From Cryptomeria japonica (taxonomy: Eukaryota; Streptophyta; Pinopsida; Cupressales; Cupressaceae): DNA of 64,000 nucleotides. The translations under genes were made by a program, and so were the position numbers. Where the stretch lies: NCBI RefSeq assembly GCF_030272615.1, contig NC_081414.1:523264137-523328136 (forward strand). The letters are read 5' to 3'. Position 1 is the first letter of the stretch. Each line of letters begins with the position of its first letter. Shown piece after piece: positions 1-11,512 of this stretch. The notes under the pieces are model-generated. The model saw only the letters and a list, made by a program, of their open reading frames with translations. It had not been told where the DNA came from and searched no databases.

Positions 1-540
1 TAAGGATCTATTGGCACAGAACAGAGATCTGTATCAGCAAGATAAGTTGTGTTTAATTCAGGTCACTTCATTGTTGCTTTCTAACCATTGTAGCAGTGAT
101 ACCGAAATCTCTTAACAGAGTTGGTCTAACAACCATTTTGTAAATCCTCTGACAAGGTGACAATTCGGTTGAATTGTTCTTAAGACCTTTCACAAGGCCA
201 CTCCTAGCAGGGTGATCAAATCCTCTAACAGGGTCACACCTAACAGTGTGTTTTGTAACCTTTAACAGGGTTGGCTCCTAACAGGGCTCACTTCAGAAGA
301 GTGAAAATCAGTAACTAGTTACATTGGTGGTTTTCCCAAAATTGGGTTTCCACGTTATATCTGGTGTTACTTGTGTTCATGTTATTTGTTTCATGCATAT
401 TAATGTTTGATGAACAATGATAAGCTAATTTACCAAGTTACAGCAGTTTATATTTAAGACATCTAAGGGACTTGTGGATTTATTTTTGTGGTAACTGATT
501 CACCCCTCCCCTCTCAGTTACTCCATCCATATTTCCAACA
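1..540 (+). repeat. Element A 5' LTR (partial)
   Basis: Position 1 aligns with 5777 in the 3' LTR, and the two copies stay near-identical to the terminal CCAACA at 535-540. The primer-binding site follows two bases later. The segment contains the conserved block around 327-357 (GGTTTTCCC, GGGTTTCCACGT) and the C-rich hairpin at 491-521. Confidence 0.95.
491..521 (+). other. C-rich hairpin near the LTR 3' end (copia A)
   Basis: The arms GTAACTGA (491-498) and TCAGTTAC (514-521) pair perfectly around a pyrimidine-rich loop, ending 19 nt before the LTR terminus. The 3' LTR copy is at 6266-6296. Equivalent hairpins with different stems occur in elements C, F, G and H. The role is unknown; the location is the U5 side of the RNA leader, next to the primer site. 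Confidence 0.6.
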
Positions 541-542
541 AT

Positions 543-554
543 TGGTATCAGAGC
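543..554 (+). other. Primer-binding site, copia A
   Basis: TGGTATCAGAGC lies two bases after the LTR end. It is the usual plant copia primer site complementary to the 3' end of initiator methionine tRNA. Confidence 0.93.
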
Positions 555-602
555 TTTCGGTGCTTATAGGAAGGATTTCAAGGATCTAAGCTAAAGATCA
601 AG

Positions 603-1112
603 ATGTCTTACAAGAGGGAAATTCCAAGGTTAAACAGAAATAACTTTTCAGCATGGCAAGGTCTCATGAGACTCCATTTGGCTTCCATTGGAGATACAGG
701 ATTGACACATCTTGACACAGAATATGTGACACCCACTGGTACACTAACTGTTGCTGATATTGCTGCAAAGAAGACTCATAACACCATGATGATAGACATT
801 GCATCTGCCCTAAGATATGAAGAGTTTGATGATGTCAAAGATTGCAAAACTGCATTTGAAATGTGGAACAAGCTGAAAGATATCTATGGTGGTGATGACA
901 ATGCGAGAAGAGCCAAAGCAGAAAGCTTGAGAGGACAGTTTGATCAATTAAAAATGAGTGAGGATGAAAATATTGCAAAATATGTTGAAAGAGTCAAAGC
1001 CAGTGTCAGTGCAATCAAAGCGTCTAGAGGTGATATCTCAGAGGAAACAGTCATAAGCAAAGTTCTCAGAACATTACTACCCATTTATGCAATCAGAGTT
1101 TCTGCAATTTAG
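603..1112 (+). pseudogene. gag: Element A gag, N-terminal part (ends at premature TAG)
   Basis: The ATG at 603 is the first in the leader after the primer site and opens 169 codons of a copia capsid-type gag. The start has the conserved pattern of a basic tract followed by an N-x-F/Y-x-x-W motif, and a later segment resembles the UBN2 gag domain, with 'MWNKLKDIYGG' near residue 88. The frame stops at TAG 1110-1112 and continues in the same frame to the zinc knuckle, so this is a nonsense change rather than a frameshift. The sister copia proteins in this window continue through the same place. Gag would form the particle that packages the element's RNA. Confidence 0.85.
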
Positions 1113-2591
1113 GAAAGAAGATGTGAAGCAAATCACAAGATAAATTTAGAGGCCATAGTTGGAAGATTAACTGCATTTGAGTTAGACAACTATGACAACT
1201 ATGTTCTAGCTTCCAAAAACATGGAATCAACATTTGAAGCTAAGGTTTCACTCAAGGAGAAAGGCAAAAAGAAAAAGGAATCTCGGTCAGAAAGTGAAGA
1301 TGAATTAGAACCAAGTTCAGACAGTGATCTTGAAATAATTGAAGCTCTTCTAGCAAAGAAATATTCCAAAGGCAGAGGAAAATACAGAGGCAAAGTTCCT
1401 CTAATCTGTTTTTCATGTGATGAAGTTGGTCATATTGCTGCTAGATGCCCAAACAAGCAGAGCAAAGATGAGAAGAAAGATCACAAATGGAATGGCAAAA
1501 AGGACTACAAATCATTCAAAGGTAAGAAAACATGCTTTATGGCTAAGGATTCTGATAATAGTGAAGATGAAATTGTTTATATTGCTATAAGAGATGATTC
1601 TGATAATGATGAGGAAGATAAGATGGCACTTATTTCTCATATAAGCAAAAATGATACTTGGATCATAGACAGTGGTTGCTCTCATCATATGACTGGTGAT
1701 AAAACCAAGTTTGACTATGATGGAGGTAGTGTAAGGTTTGGTAATAATGAACCTCGCTACATAAAAGGAAGAGGTAGAATTCCTATAACCAAAGAACTTG
1801 TATTTGATGATGCCTACTGGGTTGAAGGTCTCAATCACAACTTGATGAGTGTGGCACAGCTACTTAATAGTGGACTCAAGGTGGAATTCATGCATGGGAA
1901 GGCCAGACTGCTAAATAATCAAGGAAAGCTGATTGGATCAGGCACTCAAACAAAAGGTAATTTGTTCCGACTTGAAACAAGTGAAAATTCATGTTTTATT
2001 GCTCAAGTTGAAGAAAGTTGGTTATGGCTAAAAAGGTTATGTCATGTAAATTTTGATAACCTAGTGAAAATAAGTAAATTCAGAAAAGTAAGAGGTATTC
2101 CAGATATAAAGAAACCTGAGGTCGGTCTATGTAAGAATTGTCAAATTGGAAAGATGGGAAAGACTAGTTTCAAAAGCAAAAACTATCAATCTGAAGATAT
2201 ATTAGAAATTGTGCATACTGATTTATGTGGACCCATAGGAACTGAAAGTTATACAGGAGAAAAGTTCTTCATTCTTTTTGTTGATGATTACTCAAGAATG
2301 ATGACTGTCATTTATTTAAGGAACAAATCAGAAGCATTTGAAAAGTTCAAATGGTATTTGGCTAGAGTAGAAAAAGAAACAGGTAAAAGACTTAAATGTC
2401 TAAGGTCAGACAGAGGTGGTGAATTTATCTCTCATGAATTCAATAACTTTTGCATTGAAAGAGGAATCAAAAGACAAGTATCAGCCCCTAGAACTCCTGA
2501 GCAAAATGGAATAGCTGAAAGAAGGAACAGATCTATCATGGATTGTGCAAGAACCTTAATGATTGAAAAGAATATTTCTATCAAATACTAG
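1113..2591 (+). pseudogene. pol: Element A gag C-terminus, protease and integrase
   Basis: This continues the frame opened at 603; an internal ATG lies at 1221. A CCHC zinc knuckle (CFSCDEVGHIAARC) begins near 1407. The aspartic protease signature IIDSGCSHHM is at about 1662. A pre-integrase zinc region follows, then the integrase core with HTDLCGP near 2215, LRSDRGGEF near 2401 and NGIAERRNRS near 2506, so the three catalytic acidic residues are present. The frame ends at TAG 2589-2591, where copies F and H encode tryptophan in the same motif. The protease would cut the polyprotein and the integrase would insert the cDNA. Confidence 0.9.
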
Positions 2592-4793
2592 AAGGAAGCT
2601 ATCAGCACTGCTGTTCATACCTTGAACCGAGTACAGCTGAAGAAGGACTCATTTCAAACCCCCTATGAATTATGGTATGGCTACAAACCTAATGTAAGTT
2701 ACCTAAAAGTATTTGGAAGTAAATGTTACATTTTGAAAGAATCTAGAAAAGGAAAATTTGATGTGAAAGGTGATGAAGGTATATTCCTCGGATATTCTTG
2801 CAAGAGTAAAGCATATAGATGTTTGAACTTGTCTACTCAAAAAGTTATAGAAAGTGCACATGTGAAAGTTGATGAGTTTGCAGAAAGATCTGAAGAAGAA
2901 AGCAAAAGAGAACCAGAAGATTATAGAAGATTTGTGTCTATTGAACCTGATACAATACCAGATACATCTGCAAATCAGGAATCTTCTACTTCTGAGTCAT
3001 CAGTAACCGATCCAGTATCTACCGAGTCTAATGAACGAGAACGAGTGTCTACCGAGTCTGAAGAAACCGAGCAAATATTTACCGAGCCAGTTGAAGAACA
3101 AGAGGACAATGATGAAATTCATTCTAAAGGCAAGAAACCTGTATTAGCCGAGTATGTCAGACGACATCACTCAGCAGATCAGATCATTGGAGACAAATCT
3201 GAAGGAACCATGACAAGAGGTAAGTTGAAAAGTACTTGTTTACTTGCTGATTTTGAACCTAGAAATGTCAAAGATGCATTGGGAAATGATAGTTGGACAG
3301 AGGCTATGAAAGTAGAGATAGAACAGATAGAGAAAAATAAGACATGGACTCTTGTACCCAGACCTAAGGATAAAAATGTCATTGGAACTAAGTGGGTATT
3401 CAGAAATAAACTGAATGAAGATGGCAAAGTTTCAAGAAACAAAGCAAGACTAGTATGTAAAGGATATGCTCAACAAGAAGGAATAGACTATGGAGAAACT
3501 TTTGCTCCTGTTGCAAGATTGGAAGGAGTCAGAACCTTACTTGCATATGCCGCCTACAAAGGATTCAAAGTTTATCAGATGGATGTTAAATCTGCATTTC
3601 TTAATGGTATATTGGATGAAGAGGTTTATATTGAACAACCTGAAGGTTTTGTTGATCCACAAAAGAAGGACATGGTCTGCAAATTACATAAAGCATTGTA
3701 TGGTCTGAAACAAGCCCCTAGAGCATGGTATGAAAGATTGCATAACTATCTTATTCAGATTGGATTTCAAAGAACAAATGATAACAGTAGCTTGTATATC
3801 AAGGAAGGATCAGATAACAAAATTGTCTTAGCAGAAATATTTGTAGATGATACTATTTTCACAGGAAATGATGATCTTTGCAAAGAATTTTCAGTACAAA
3901 TGAATAAGGAATTTGAAATGTCTATGTTTGGTAAGATCAAATTCTTTGTTGGTCTTCAAATTCAACAGAACAAAAATGGTATCTACATTACACAATCAAA
4001 ATACATCAAAGAGATACTGAAAAAGTTCGGTATGGAAGATTGTAAACCAGTTGGAACTCCTATGTGTACTGGATTAAAGCTTACCAAGGAAGATGAATCA
4101 CAAGAAGTAGATCAAACACTGTATAGATCTATGATTGGAAAGCTGCAGTATGTTGTTCATACTAGGCCAGATATTGCTCTTGCAGTTGGTATTGTTGCAA
4201 GATTCTCAGCAAAGCCAAGAGAAAGTCACATGACGGCAATCAAAAGAATAATGAGATATTTGAAAGGAACTGAAGAGTATGGATTATGGTACAAATTTGG
4301 AGGAAATTTTGATTTGAAAGTATTTACTGATGCTGATTGGGCAGGAAACATTGATGACAGAAAAAGTACAAGCGGAGGAGCATTCTTTCTAGGAAAGAGA
4401 TTGGTTTCCTGGACAAGCAAAAAGCAGAACTGTATATCCCAATCTACAGCAGAAGCAGAATATGTTGTTGCAGCAGTAAATTGTTCAAATGTTGTTTGGT
4501 TTAAACAGCTATTGGCAGGCATGAAAATGGAAATCAAAGAACCAATTGTTATGTTCTGTGATAATACAAGTGCAATTGACATGTCCAAGAATCCAGTGAT
4601 GCATCCCAAAACCAAGCACATTGCAATAAAATATCATTTTTTCCGAGAACTGGTGCAGGACAAGGAGATCAGATTGGAATATATTCACACAAAGGAACAA
4701 ATTGCTGACATATTCACAAAACCATTGGCTAAGGATGCATTCTTGTATCTAAGAGGTAAGTTAGGGGTCACTCCCCTATCTGAAATTCACTAA
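2592..4793 (+). pseudogene. pol: Element A integrase C-terminus, reverse transcriptase and RNase H
   Basis: In the same frame as the two upstream pieces and open for over 730 codons. It covers the integrase C-terminus (residues like [16 protein letters not shown]), an acidic Glu/Ser/Thr-rich linker with repeated 'TE' units near 2990-3110, the copia reverse transcriptase with catalytic FVDD near 3841, and RNase H with TDADWAGN near 4327 and the closing [12 protein letters not shown] motif. Only two stops separate the whole 603-4793 polyprotein (about 1,396 residues) from being open, so this copy is close to coding-competent. The terminal TAA is at 4791-4793. Confidence 0.92.
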
Positions 4794-4796
4794 AGA

Positions 4797-5203
4797 AAAG
4801 TTTTAGTGATGCATCAACTCATCCTAAGTGAAAAATCTACTAGTTGATGCAGTATAATCAAGAAAATATTGCATATGAATCAGTACAAAAGGTACATTAT
4901 AACTCAGATAAAGTCTTATTGTCTTTGGCATGTGTTGTCAAAGAGGGAGAGTTACTGTCATATCCTACTGAAATTTGAAAGAAAGTTCATTAAGATAAAG
5001 AGGGAGAGTTGTTTGATAAAGAGGGAGAGTTTTACCGTCCAAAGATGAAGTTACTTCACAGAGGGAGATTATTGAAAGAAGGAGTGTTCTCTATCCAAAG
5101 GGAAAGTTATGTTGGCATGTTGCTGTCATAAAAGAAAAGACCTGTTTTCAAATTTCATTCTGCTATGACATGTTGTGTTGCCATCAATGCCAAAGAGGGA
5201 GAT
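4797..5203 (+). other. Element A 3' untranslated region with repeated polypurine-like tracts
   Basis: Non-coding. The true polypurine tract (CAAAGAGGGAGAT, 5191-5203) abuts the 3' LTR. Similar AAAGAGGGAGA tracts occur upstream at about 4940, 4996, 5018 and 5060, with a weaker one near 5096. The same multiplication is seen in copia F and G. Confidence 0.75.
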
Positions 5204-6315
5204 TGTTGGATACAATTGTTTAATTGTGTATTGTCTTTGATGTTACACAAATGTCATATCAGTCTACCGAGTTCAGAATGTTCGGCAAAGCAGTCAGACA
5301 GAGTCTACCGAGTTCAGACGGTAAGAGAAGCAAGTTAAGTCGGTCTTCGAAGAATATGTGAAGGAAAGTCAGTCTATACCGAGTTCACAGTCTTTACCGA
5401 GTTAAGTCGGTCTTTGAAGAATATGAAGGAAAGTCAGTCTTTACCGAGCTCGCAGTACTTACCGAGTTCAATCGGTTATCGAAGAATCAACAGTGTTCAC
5501 TGAGCATCAGTGAAATGTTTATGCAGCCGACCGAAGCAACCGAAGCAATATTTAATTTATTGAAACTTGTATATGTAGCCGACCTATGTAATATTTATTG
5601 TAACTTATAATTGAGCCGACTTGGTAACCTGAATGGTATATATGAGAGATCAAGTTGCGATTTTGAAGTGTGGGAAAAAGAGTGAAAAGTATGGAAATGT
5701 GAAGGAGCAGAAATGTGCGAATTCTGATGAAGGATCAGTGATATCCTTGAGGTGCAGAAAAGATATATGTGATCAGTAAGGATCTATTGGCGCAGAACAG
5801 AGATCTGTATCAGCAAGATAAGTTGTGTTTAATTCAGGTCACTTCATTGTTGCTTTCTAACCATTGTAGCAGTGATACTGAAATCTCTTAACAGAGTTGG
5901 TCTAACAACCATTTTGTAAATCCTCTGACAAGGTGACAATTCGGTTGAATTGTTCTTAAGACCTTTCACAAGGCCACTCCTGCAGGGTGATCAAATCCTC
6001 TAACAGGGTCACACCTAACAGTGTGTTTTGTAACCTTTAACAGGGTTGGCTCCTAACAGGGCTCACTTCAGAAGAGTGAAAATCAGTAACTAGTTACATT
6101 GGTGGTTTTCCCAAAATTGGGTTTCCACGTTATATCTGGTGTTACTTGTGTTCATGTTATTTGTTTCATGCATATTAATGTTTGATGAACAATGATAAGC
6201 TAATTTACCGAGTTACAGCAGTTTATATTTAAGACATCTAAGGGACTTGTGGATTTATTTTTGTGGTAACTGATTCACCCCTCCCCTCTCAGTTACTCCA
6301 TCCATATTTCCAACA
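5204..6315 (+). repeat. Element A 3' LTR
   Basis: A 1,112-bp LTR starting TGTTGG and ending CCAACA. A U3 segment (about 5266-5470) repeats the motif TACCGAGTTC several times. It matches the partial 5' LTR almost perfectly. It abuts the antisense frame of element B at 6316. Confidence 0.95.
5637..5644 (+). promoter_or_regulatory. Putative TATA box in the LTR of element A
   Basis: TATATATG sits in the middle of the LTR, where the U3/R border is expected. It is the only clear TATA-like site nearby. The matching 5' LTR segment is outside the window. Confidence 0.4.
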
Positions 6316-8426
6316 ATTGTGACCTTGTTCACCATCCTATAGTCAATGCATAGTCTTAAGGTTCCATCCTTCTTCTTAACAAATAAGACTGGAACTCCCC
6401 ATGGTGATACACTTGGCCTTATTAATCCGTTAGCTAAGAGTTCCTCCAATTGCATTTTGAGCTCTTGTAATTTAGTTGTGTTCATTCGGTAAGGTGCCCT
6501 TGATACTGGTTCAGCTCCTGGTAGTACTTCGATACAAAAGTCAAACTTCCTTTTAGGGGGTAAGCCGGGTAATTCTTCTAGAAAAACATCCTTGAATTCT
6601 TTTACAAAAGGGGTATTTTCAAAGGCTGGTGTATTTTCCTCTTTTCCTTCATCAATTTCAACCATATAGATTTGGCCTCCTCTTCTTCTTTCCTTCTTTA
6701 ATTGCATGGCTGATATGGTTTCTATATTAATAGGTTTAAACTTTCCTTGGATTTTGACCTTTTTCCCCCCATCATCCAAACATTCAACAACTTTGTTATA
6801 GCAATCTACATTAGCTTGATGGTCTGTTAACCAACTCATTCCTATAATTACATCATATAATCCTAGGGGTGCCATATAGAGATCTACCCTTGTTTCAAAC
6901 TCAGGAAATTGTACCCTTGCCCTCAGCAAACACTTAGTTACTTCCCTAGTTGCCTTATCCCCATATTGAACTATCCATGATGACTCCATTTGATTAACTT
7001 TTAATGCATATTTGCTTACTAATTTAGGTGAGATGAAACATTCAGATGATCTAGTGTAAATTAGAATTGAAATTGGTTGTTCAAATAGTGTACCTGTAGT
7101 TTCCACGAGAACATTCTGGTATCATCCTCTTTGGTTCCTAACTGCTGCATGAATCCTTTGTTGGGGCCCTTGTTGGGGTCGATTGGCCCTAATCTATCCT
7201 TGCATTCTAGGACATTCTCTAGCAAAATGGTTTTCCCCACACATGAAGCATCCACTTGGAGGACCCCTCCTACCTTGATTCCTAGGGGGATCATTCCTTG
7301 TTTCATTGGCCCTAGGTGGATAAGTTACCCTATTATGCTAGTCATTCCTATTATAGTTGCCTCTGTTATTATTGCCCCTGTTATTATTATTATTTCCATT
7401 CCTCTGATATTGATTAGGAGGTGGCCTTCTTTCAGAAGAATTATTCGTTTGACCTTTGTTGAAATTAGTGTCCCCATTGAGTTCCTGCTTCCTTTTAAAT
7501 GAGTGGTTCCCATTATAGTTCCACCCTGCTAGTGTTTGAGTCTTCCTCTCTTGCCTTAAGGACTTTTCAAGTACTTCATTCATGTTTTTGGGTCCATGCA
7601 TGTCAACCTCTACCCCTATGTTGGTATTTAGCCCCAAAATGAACTTCCTTGCTTGGCCTTCTTCAACTTTCTGGTACATAGGTACATACTTAAGCAATTT
7701 GGCAAACTTATCCCAATATTGTTGGACTGATAGGGGCCCTTGACGTAGATTATGGAATTCTATCACCTTCTCATCAAAGAACAATTGAGGGAGCCACCTC
7801 TCTCGGAAGTGGTGAATAAATTGATCCCATGTGACTGTATCCTTGCTATACCCATTTTGTTCCTTGGGGTTGGTCCACCAACTAGCTACCTCCCCTATGA
7901 GTTGATAGGAACCCCATAAAGCCTTGGTTGTTTCACTAAAATCTCTTAGTTCAAAATACTTTTCCATTTCATTTAACCAATTCTCAGCTCCTTCACCAAT
8001 TTTCCTCCCATCGAACTTAGTTGGGATGATTTTCTTCAAGTCCTTGGAGAGTTCCAATATGTTATTTTCTTTTCTATTACCCATCATATTCCCTTGATTG
8101 CTACCAGGGTTTCCATTTTCGGTACCACTTCTATTTTCAAAGTCATTCTACCTTTCCCTAAGGTCCTACATTGATTGTTCCAAGAAGTTGATTTTATCTC
8201 TTTATTCAGTTACAAGGTTGATTACAGCTTTGACCCCATCTACGTTATTTCCTGGGTTGTGTCGATCCTCTTCATGGTCTTCCTGATGGTTTTTATTTCC
8301 TGGGTTGTGTCAATCCTCTTCATGGTCTTCCTGATGGTTTTCTTCATGGTTTTCCTCATGGTTTTCTTCCCTTTGACTCCTAGTATGTCTTCCATTGCCC
8401 CTTCCTCTTCCTCTTCCTCTAGCCAT
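6316..8426 (-). pseudogene. gag-pol: Element B gag-protease-RT N-terminus (decayed, truncated)
   Basis: One minus-strand frame starting at ATG 8426 with an Arg/Gly-rich start and a His/Glu-rich repeat segment. It carries stops at about 8202, 8166 and 8148, then a long open gag stretch (8087-7338) with a retrotransposon gag core. More stops follow near 7338, 7198 and 7127. A zinc knuckle (CFMCGENHFARECP) lies near 7225-7258. The protease motif reads LIYTRSS instead of the usual D-T/S-G, so its catalytic Asp is gone. The reverse transcriptase begins with [17 protein letters not shown] and breaks off after VNKVTI at the A insertion. The domain order and sequences are Ty3/gypsy. Confidence 0.85.
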
Positions 8427-8561
8427 TCTAGGATTTTACCTGAAAGTTAAATTATGTAGTTAGTTCTTGATTTTGGATTTTAAAATTTAATTTCTACTAT
8501 TGCAAAAACTTTCCCTTAGTTATATAAATTGAGTGAGCACAAGGCCTAGATTTGAACCTTT

Positions 8562-8573
8562 GCTCTTATACCA
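8562..8573 (-). other. Primer-binding site, element B
   Basis: On the minus strand TGGTATAAGAGC lies two bases inside the LTR end at 8576. It is a variant of the methionine primer site. Confidence 0.7.
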
Positions 8574-8667
8574 CATGTAGTAACCCACCATAATTAACTC
8601 AACCAAATTGACCTTTCTTTTTTTATTTGTTTAATTTAACCATTGTGTTTGATTCAATTACATACTC

Positions 8668-8871
8668 TGGGCATCCATCCATTTGGATTAGGCATTCATC
8701 CATCTGGGATGAGCATTTAACCATACAAGTTAGGCATTTTTCCATATGGGACATAAGATTTCATCTATCCAATATGGGATAGGCATCTACCCATAAGGGG
8801 TAGGCATCTATCCAATCGAGATAGGCATCTACCCATGCGGGGTAGGCATCTATCCAATTTGGGATAGGAGG
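8668..8871. repeat. Tandem repeat in the LTR of element B
   Basis: Repeated TAGGCATCTAYCC units, about 16 bp each and paired into roughly 32-bp higher units (TAGGCATCTACCCATGCGGG and variants). The left copies are more diverged. Confidence 0.8.
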
Positions 8872-10474
8872 TGCTCTAGCTAGAGACTTAGACTCATTAG
8901 GACCATTCAGGTCCTGAGCCACTCACTAAGTACTACACTCTTCTAACAGAAATGCACCGAGGTCTCCGTCCTTAGAAGTAATTAAATAACATAATATAAG
9001 CTTGAATTTCACCTCAGAATTTGGCTTAAAGCCTCGGGAAGTCAAGCGAATCCATACAGGATTCCTTCCGAGTATGCATTGAATTACTTTTTCCCATTTT
9101 AATTATCTTTCAAATTAGGATTCTATTCAATCCTTCTATACCAAGCCTAGACCCCACCCACGAACGTCTGAGTATGAGGGACAACTCCATCCCAAGACTG
9201 CCTACATACCCGCTTCGGCACGGGATCAAGGCGTAAAGTATGTAGTTCTATTTTCTACTCTATGGTTTGATGTAAACTGATTAGTGGGTATGCAACCCTT
9301 TCTAGGGTCAATATCCCAAACAGTTTCTCTGCGGTTGCTACCCATGATGGTAGCACTTAAACAAAGGCTCGAGATGTCCTATTGTTTGTGGCCTAACAAC
9401 TACATCCTAACACCTATCATGAGCGTCACCCTTGACCAAGTTGTCAATCACCAATATCTCTTCAAGGTAAAAAAAACAATTTCATAAAAGCATTTTACTT
9501 AACCAACCCTAAAGGGGGTTTACTATGGTTTATCTCAATGGATGAAAATCCATTTAAAAATTATCTTATTAGATTATCGATCCAAGAGGGATTACCCACC
9601 CCTTGGATTTTAACTTCCAAGTGTCCCTTATTACTCCCCGACGATTTATTGGGATGATGCCGCAGACATCGTTGATGTAGCTTTATTAGGCATTAAGTGC
9701 AGTAGTTCAACATGACGACATTACCCATAAGTGTGACTAGAGGCACTGTATATACCGAACGCTACTATGTTTTGGTTTCCATCTTCCTTTATTTAGTTTT
9801 CTAACTACAAGCTATGAAAACATCATGCTTGAAAACAATTACTAATTGAACGTGCATAATTTTAATTGATTGAAATAACTACTTGATGAGCTGCGTAGAA
9901 TAAAAACCATAACTTGAAATATAGCTTGCATATGAAAACTTGCATATTAATAATTACATGTGTACTTTCATGGAGATGATAACATCAATAAATGTAATTA
10001 ATCTATAAGTAATTTGCATGATATAAGAATAGTGTAACTTGCATGCATGATTAAGTAATCCCGAAAATAGTAATTAATTTAGACCTTCGATTCAAATCAT
10101 ATTAATGTGAATTAATTGCTAAAGGCCAACTAAGTGCCCCAATGGATATTAAATGGATTGAATAACTCTAATTAAGAGAATATGATTTACAATTATAAAA
10201 TTTACTAAGGATAAATTAATTATGAACTTGCTACACAATAATCCCCAAATTTTTCTAAGTTAAAATTCAATAACTTAAAATTTATACTAAGGAAAGAATT
10301 AACATTTCCTAAATGCCATTATTAACAATTAAACTTGGAATTTAAAATAAAATAATTAATAGCAATTAACTTGAATTTTAACCCAAGTAATTATTAAAAA
10401 CTCCAATCGCAAATTATATAAAAACTATCTATAAAATAAAATAAGCGAATTTCTTTTTGTTTAAATAGTAAATA

Positions 10475-10640
10475 GGGGTGGAGGTGGGGACCACGGGTCC
10501 CATCACCCTTGTGGTCATGCATGCGCAGGCCCGTAGGGTTGAGGGGACACTGCGGGCCCCTCCATTCCCCCTGTGGCCACTGCTGTGACAGTGACCACAG
10601 GGGTAGTGGAGGGTACCACTGCCCCCCCCAGTGGTTACAA
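10475..10640. other. GC-rich island with hairpins inside the AT-rich LTR of element B
   Basis: This stretch is strongly GC-rich between AT-rich flanks. Arms at 10568-10582 and 10589-10603 pair at 14 of 15 positions around a 6-base loop. Smaller palindromes lie at 10487-10501 and near 10610-10635. A promoter or boundary role is possible but not shown. Confidence 0.6.
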
Positions 10641-10999
10641 TAACCGTCGTCCTTGCATAATTTTGGAATGTCATGCCAGTACTAATTTATATTCACCTTT
10701 TAATAAATTTTAACATTTGAAATAGATTTTATATATATATAGGTATTTTTTTTATATATATGAGGATACATTTCCAGATTATTAAATTACATAAGAAGAG
10801 CATATAATAGGTATGTGTATATATATATATATAAAGAAATCATTAATGTAAGCGTGAGAATAACATTTTAATCCCAAGGAAAATATAATAGAGAAATAAC
10901 ATAAACAAATAAATAATTTGCTCCAGCGATGCATAGATTATCAAGAAATAGGCAGATGTTTATACAAAGCTCACACAAGGGGATTGAGAGTTTATTTCT

Positions 11000-11285
11000 C
11001 AACTAATATCGAGAGAGGGGGATTTATTTCTTCATGCACAGAGAGATTTATCTATTGATTCTTAGAATAAGATTTATTTCTTCACACAGAGAGATTTATT
11101 CACAGAGAAAAAATTATTTATTTATTCACAGAGAGATTTTGATTCAACTATTACTCACAGAGAGATCTATTTAACTAATAATCACAGAGGAATTTATTTA
11201 ACTAAAAATCACAGAGAGATTTAAAATAATCAAAGAGAGATTTTGAAAATAATCACAGAGGGATTTAAATAATCATGGAGAGATT
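11000..11285. repeat. Irregular array of CACAGAGAGATTTAT units (element B LTR)
   Basis: About a dozen spaced copies of CACAGAGAGATTTA, with unit lengths varying from roughly 18 to 30 bp. Confidence 0.75.
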
Positions 11286-11349
11286 AAAGGATGAGATTCA
11301 AATTTCCATTTGAAGGACTAGAGAAATGAATCAAAGGGAGGAATAAAGA

Positions 11350-11512
11350 TTTATCTAATCTAATTCTCAGCAAGGAATTGAAACAGATTCCCTTTTTTTT
11401 TTTTTTTTCTTTTACTAATCTAATACTCAGCAAGGAATTGAAACAAACTGATCTAATTCTCATCAAGGAATTGAAACAAGATTGATCAAATCTAATTCGT
11501 AGCAAGAATAAG
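11350..11512. repeat. Array of CAGCAAGGAATTGAAACA units (element B LTR)
   Basis: Three to four copies of a unit containing CTAATTCTCAGCAAGGAATT, interrupted by a poly-T run at about 11392-11409. Confidence 0.75.

Larger units (their letters stand above)
1..6315 (+). mobile_element. Element A: young Ty1/copia LTR retrotransposon (5' end outside window)
   Basis: Two LTR copies flank an internal region with a methionine-type primer site, one gag-pol reading frame and a polypurine tract. The window opens inside the 5' LTR; by comparison with the 3' LTR about 572 bp are missing. Over the 540 comparable bases I count three substitutions and one single-base indel, so the insertion is recent. The domain order gag, protease, integrase, reverse transcriptase, RNase H is the Ty1/copia order. 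The element lies inside the reverse transcriptase region of gypsy element B, whose antisense frame stops at 6316. The right flank begins ATTGT; the matching left target duplication is outside the window. Confidence 0.95.

Noticed and set aside
543-554. tRNA-like sequence near TGGTATCAGAGC
   Set aside because: Only the 12-base primer-site match is present; no tRNA body or cloverleaf surrounds it.
7131-7502. Plus-strand open frame of 123 codons, rich in Ile and Pro
   Set aside because: It is the opposite-strand shadow of the element B gag/zinc-knuckle region, which has clear homology on the minus strand.
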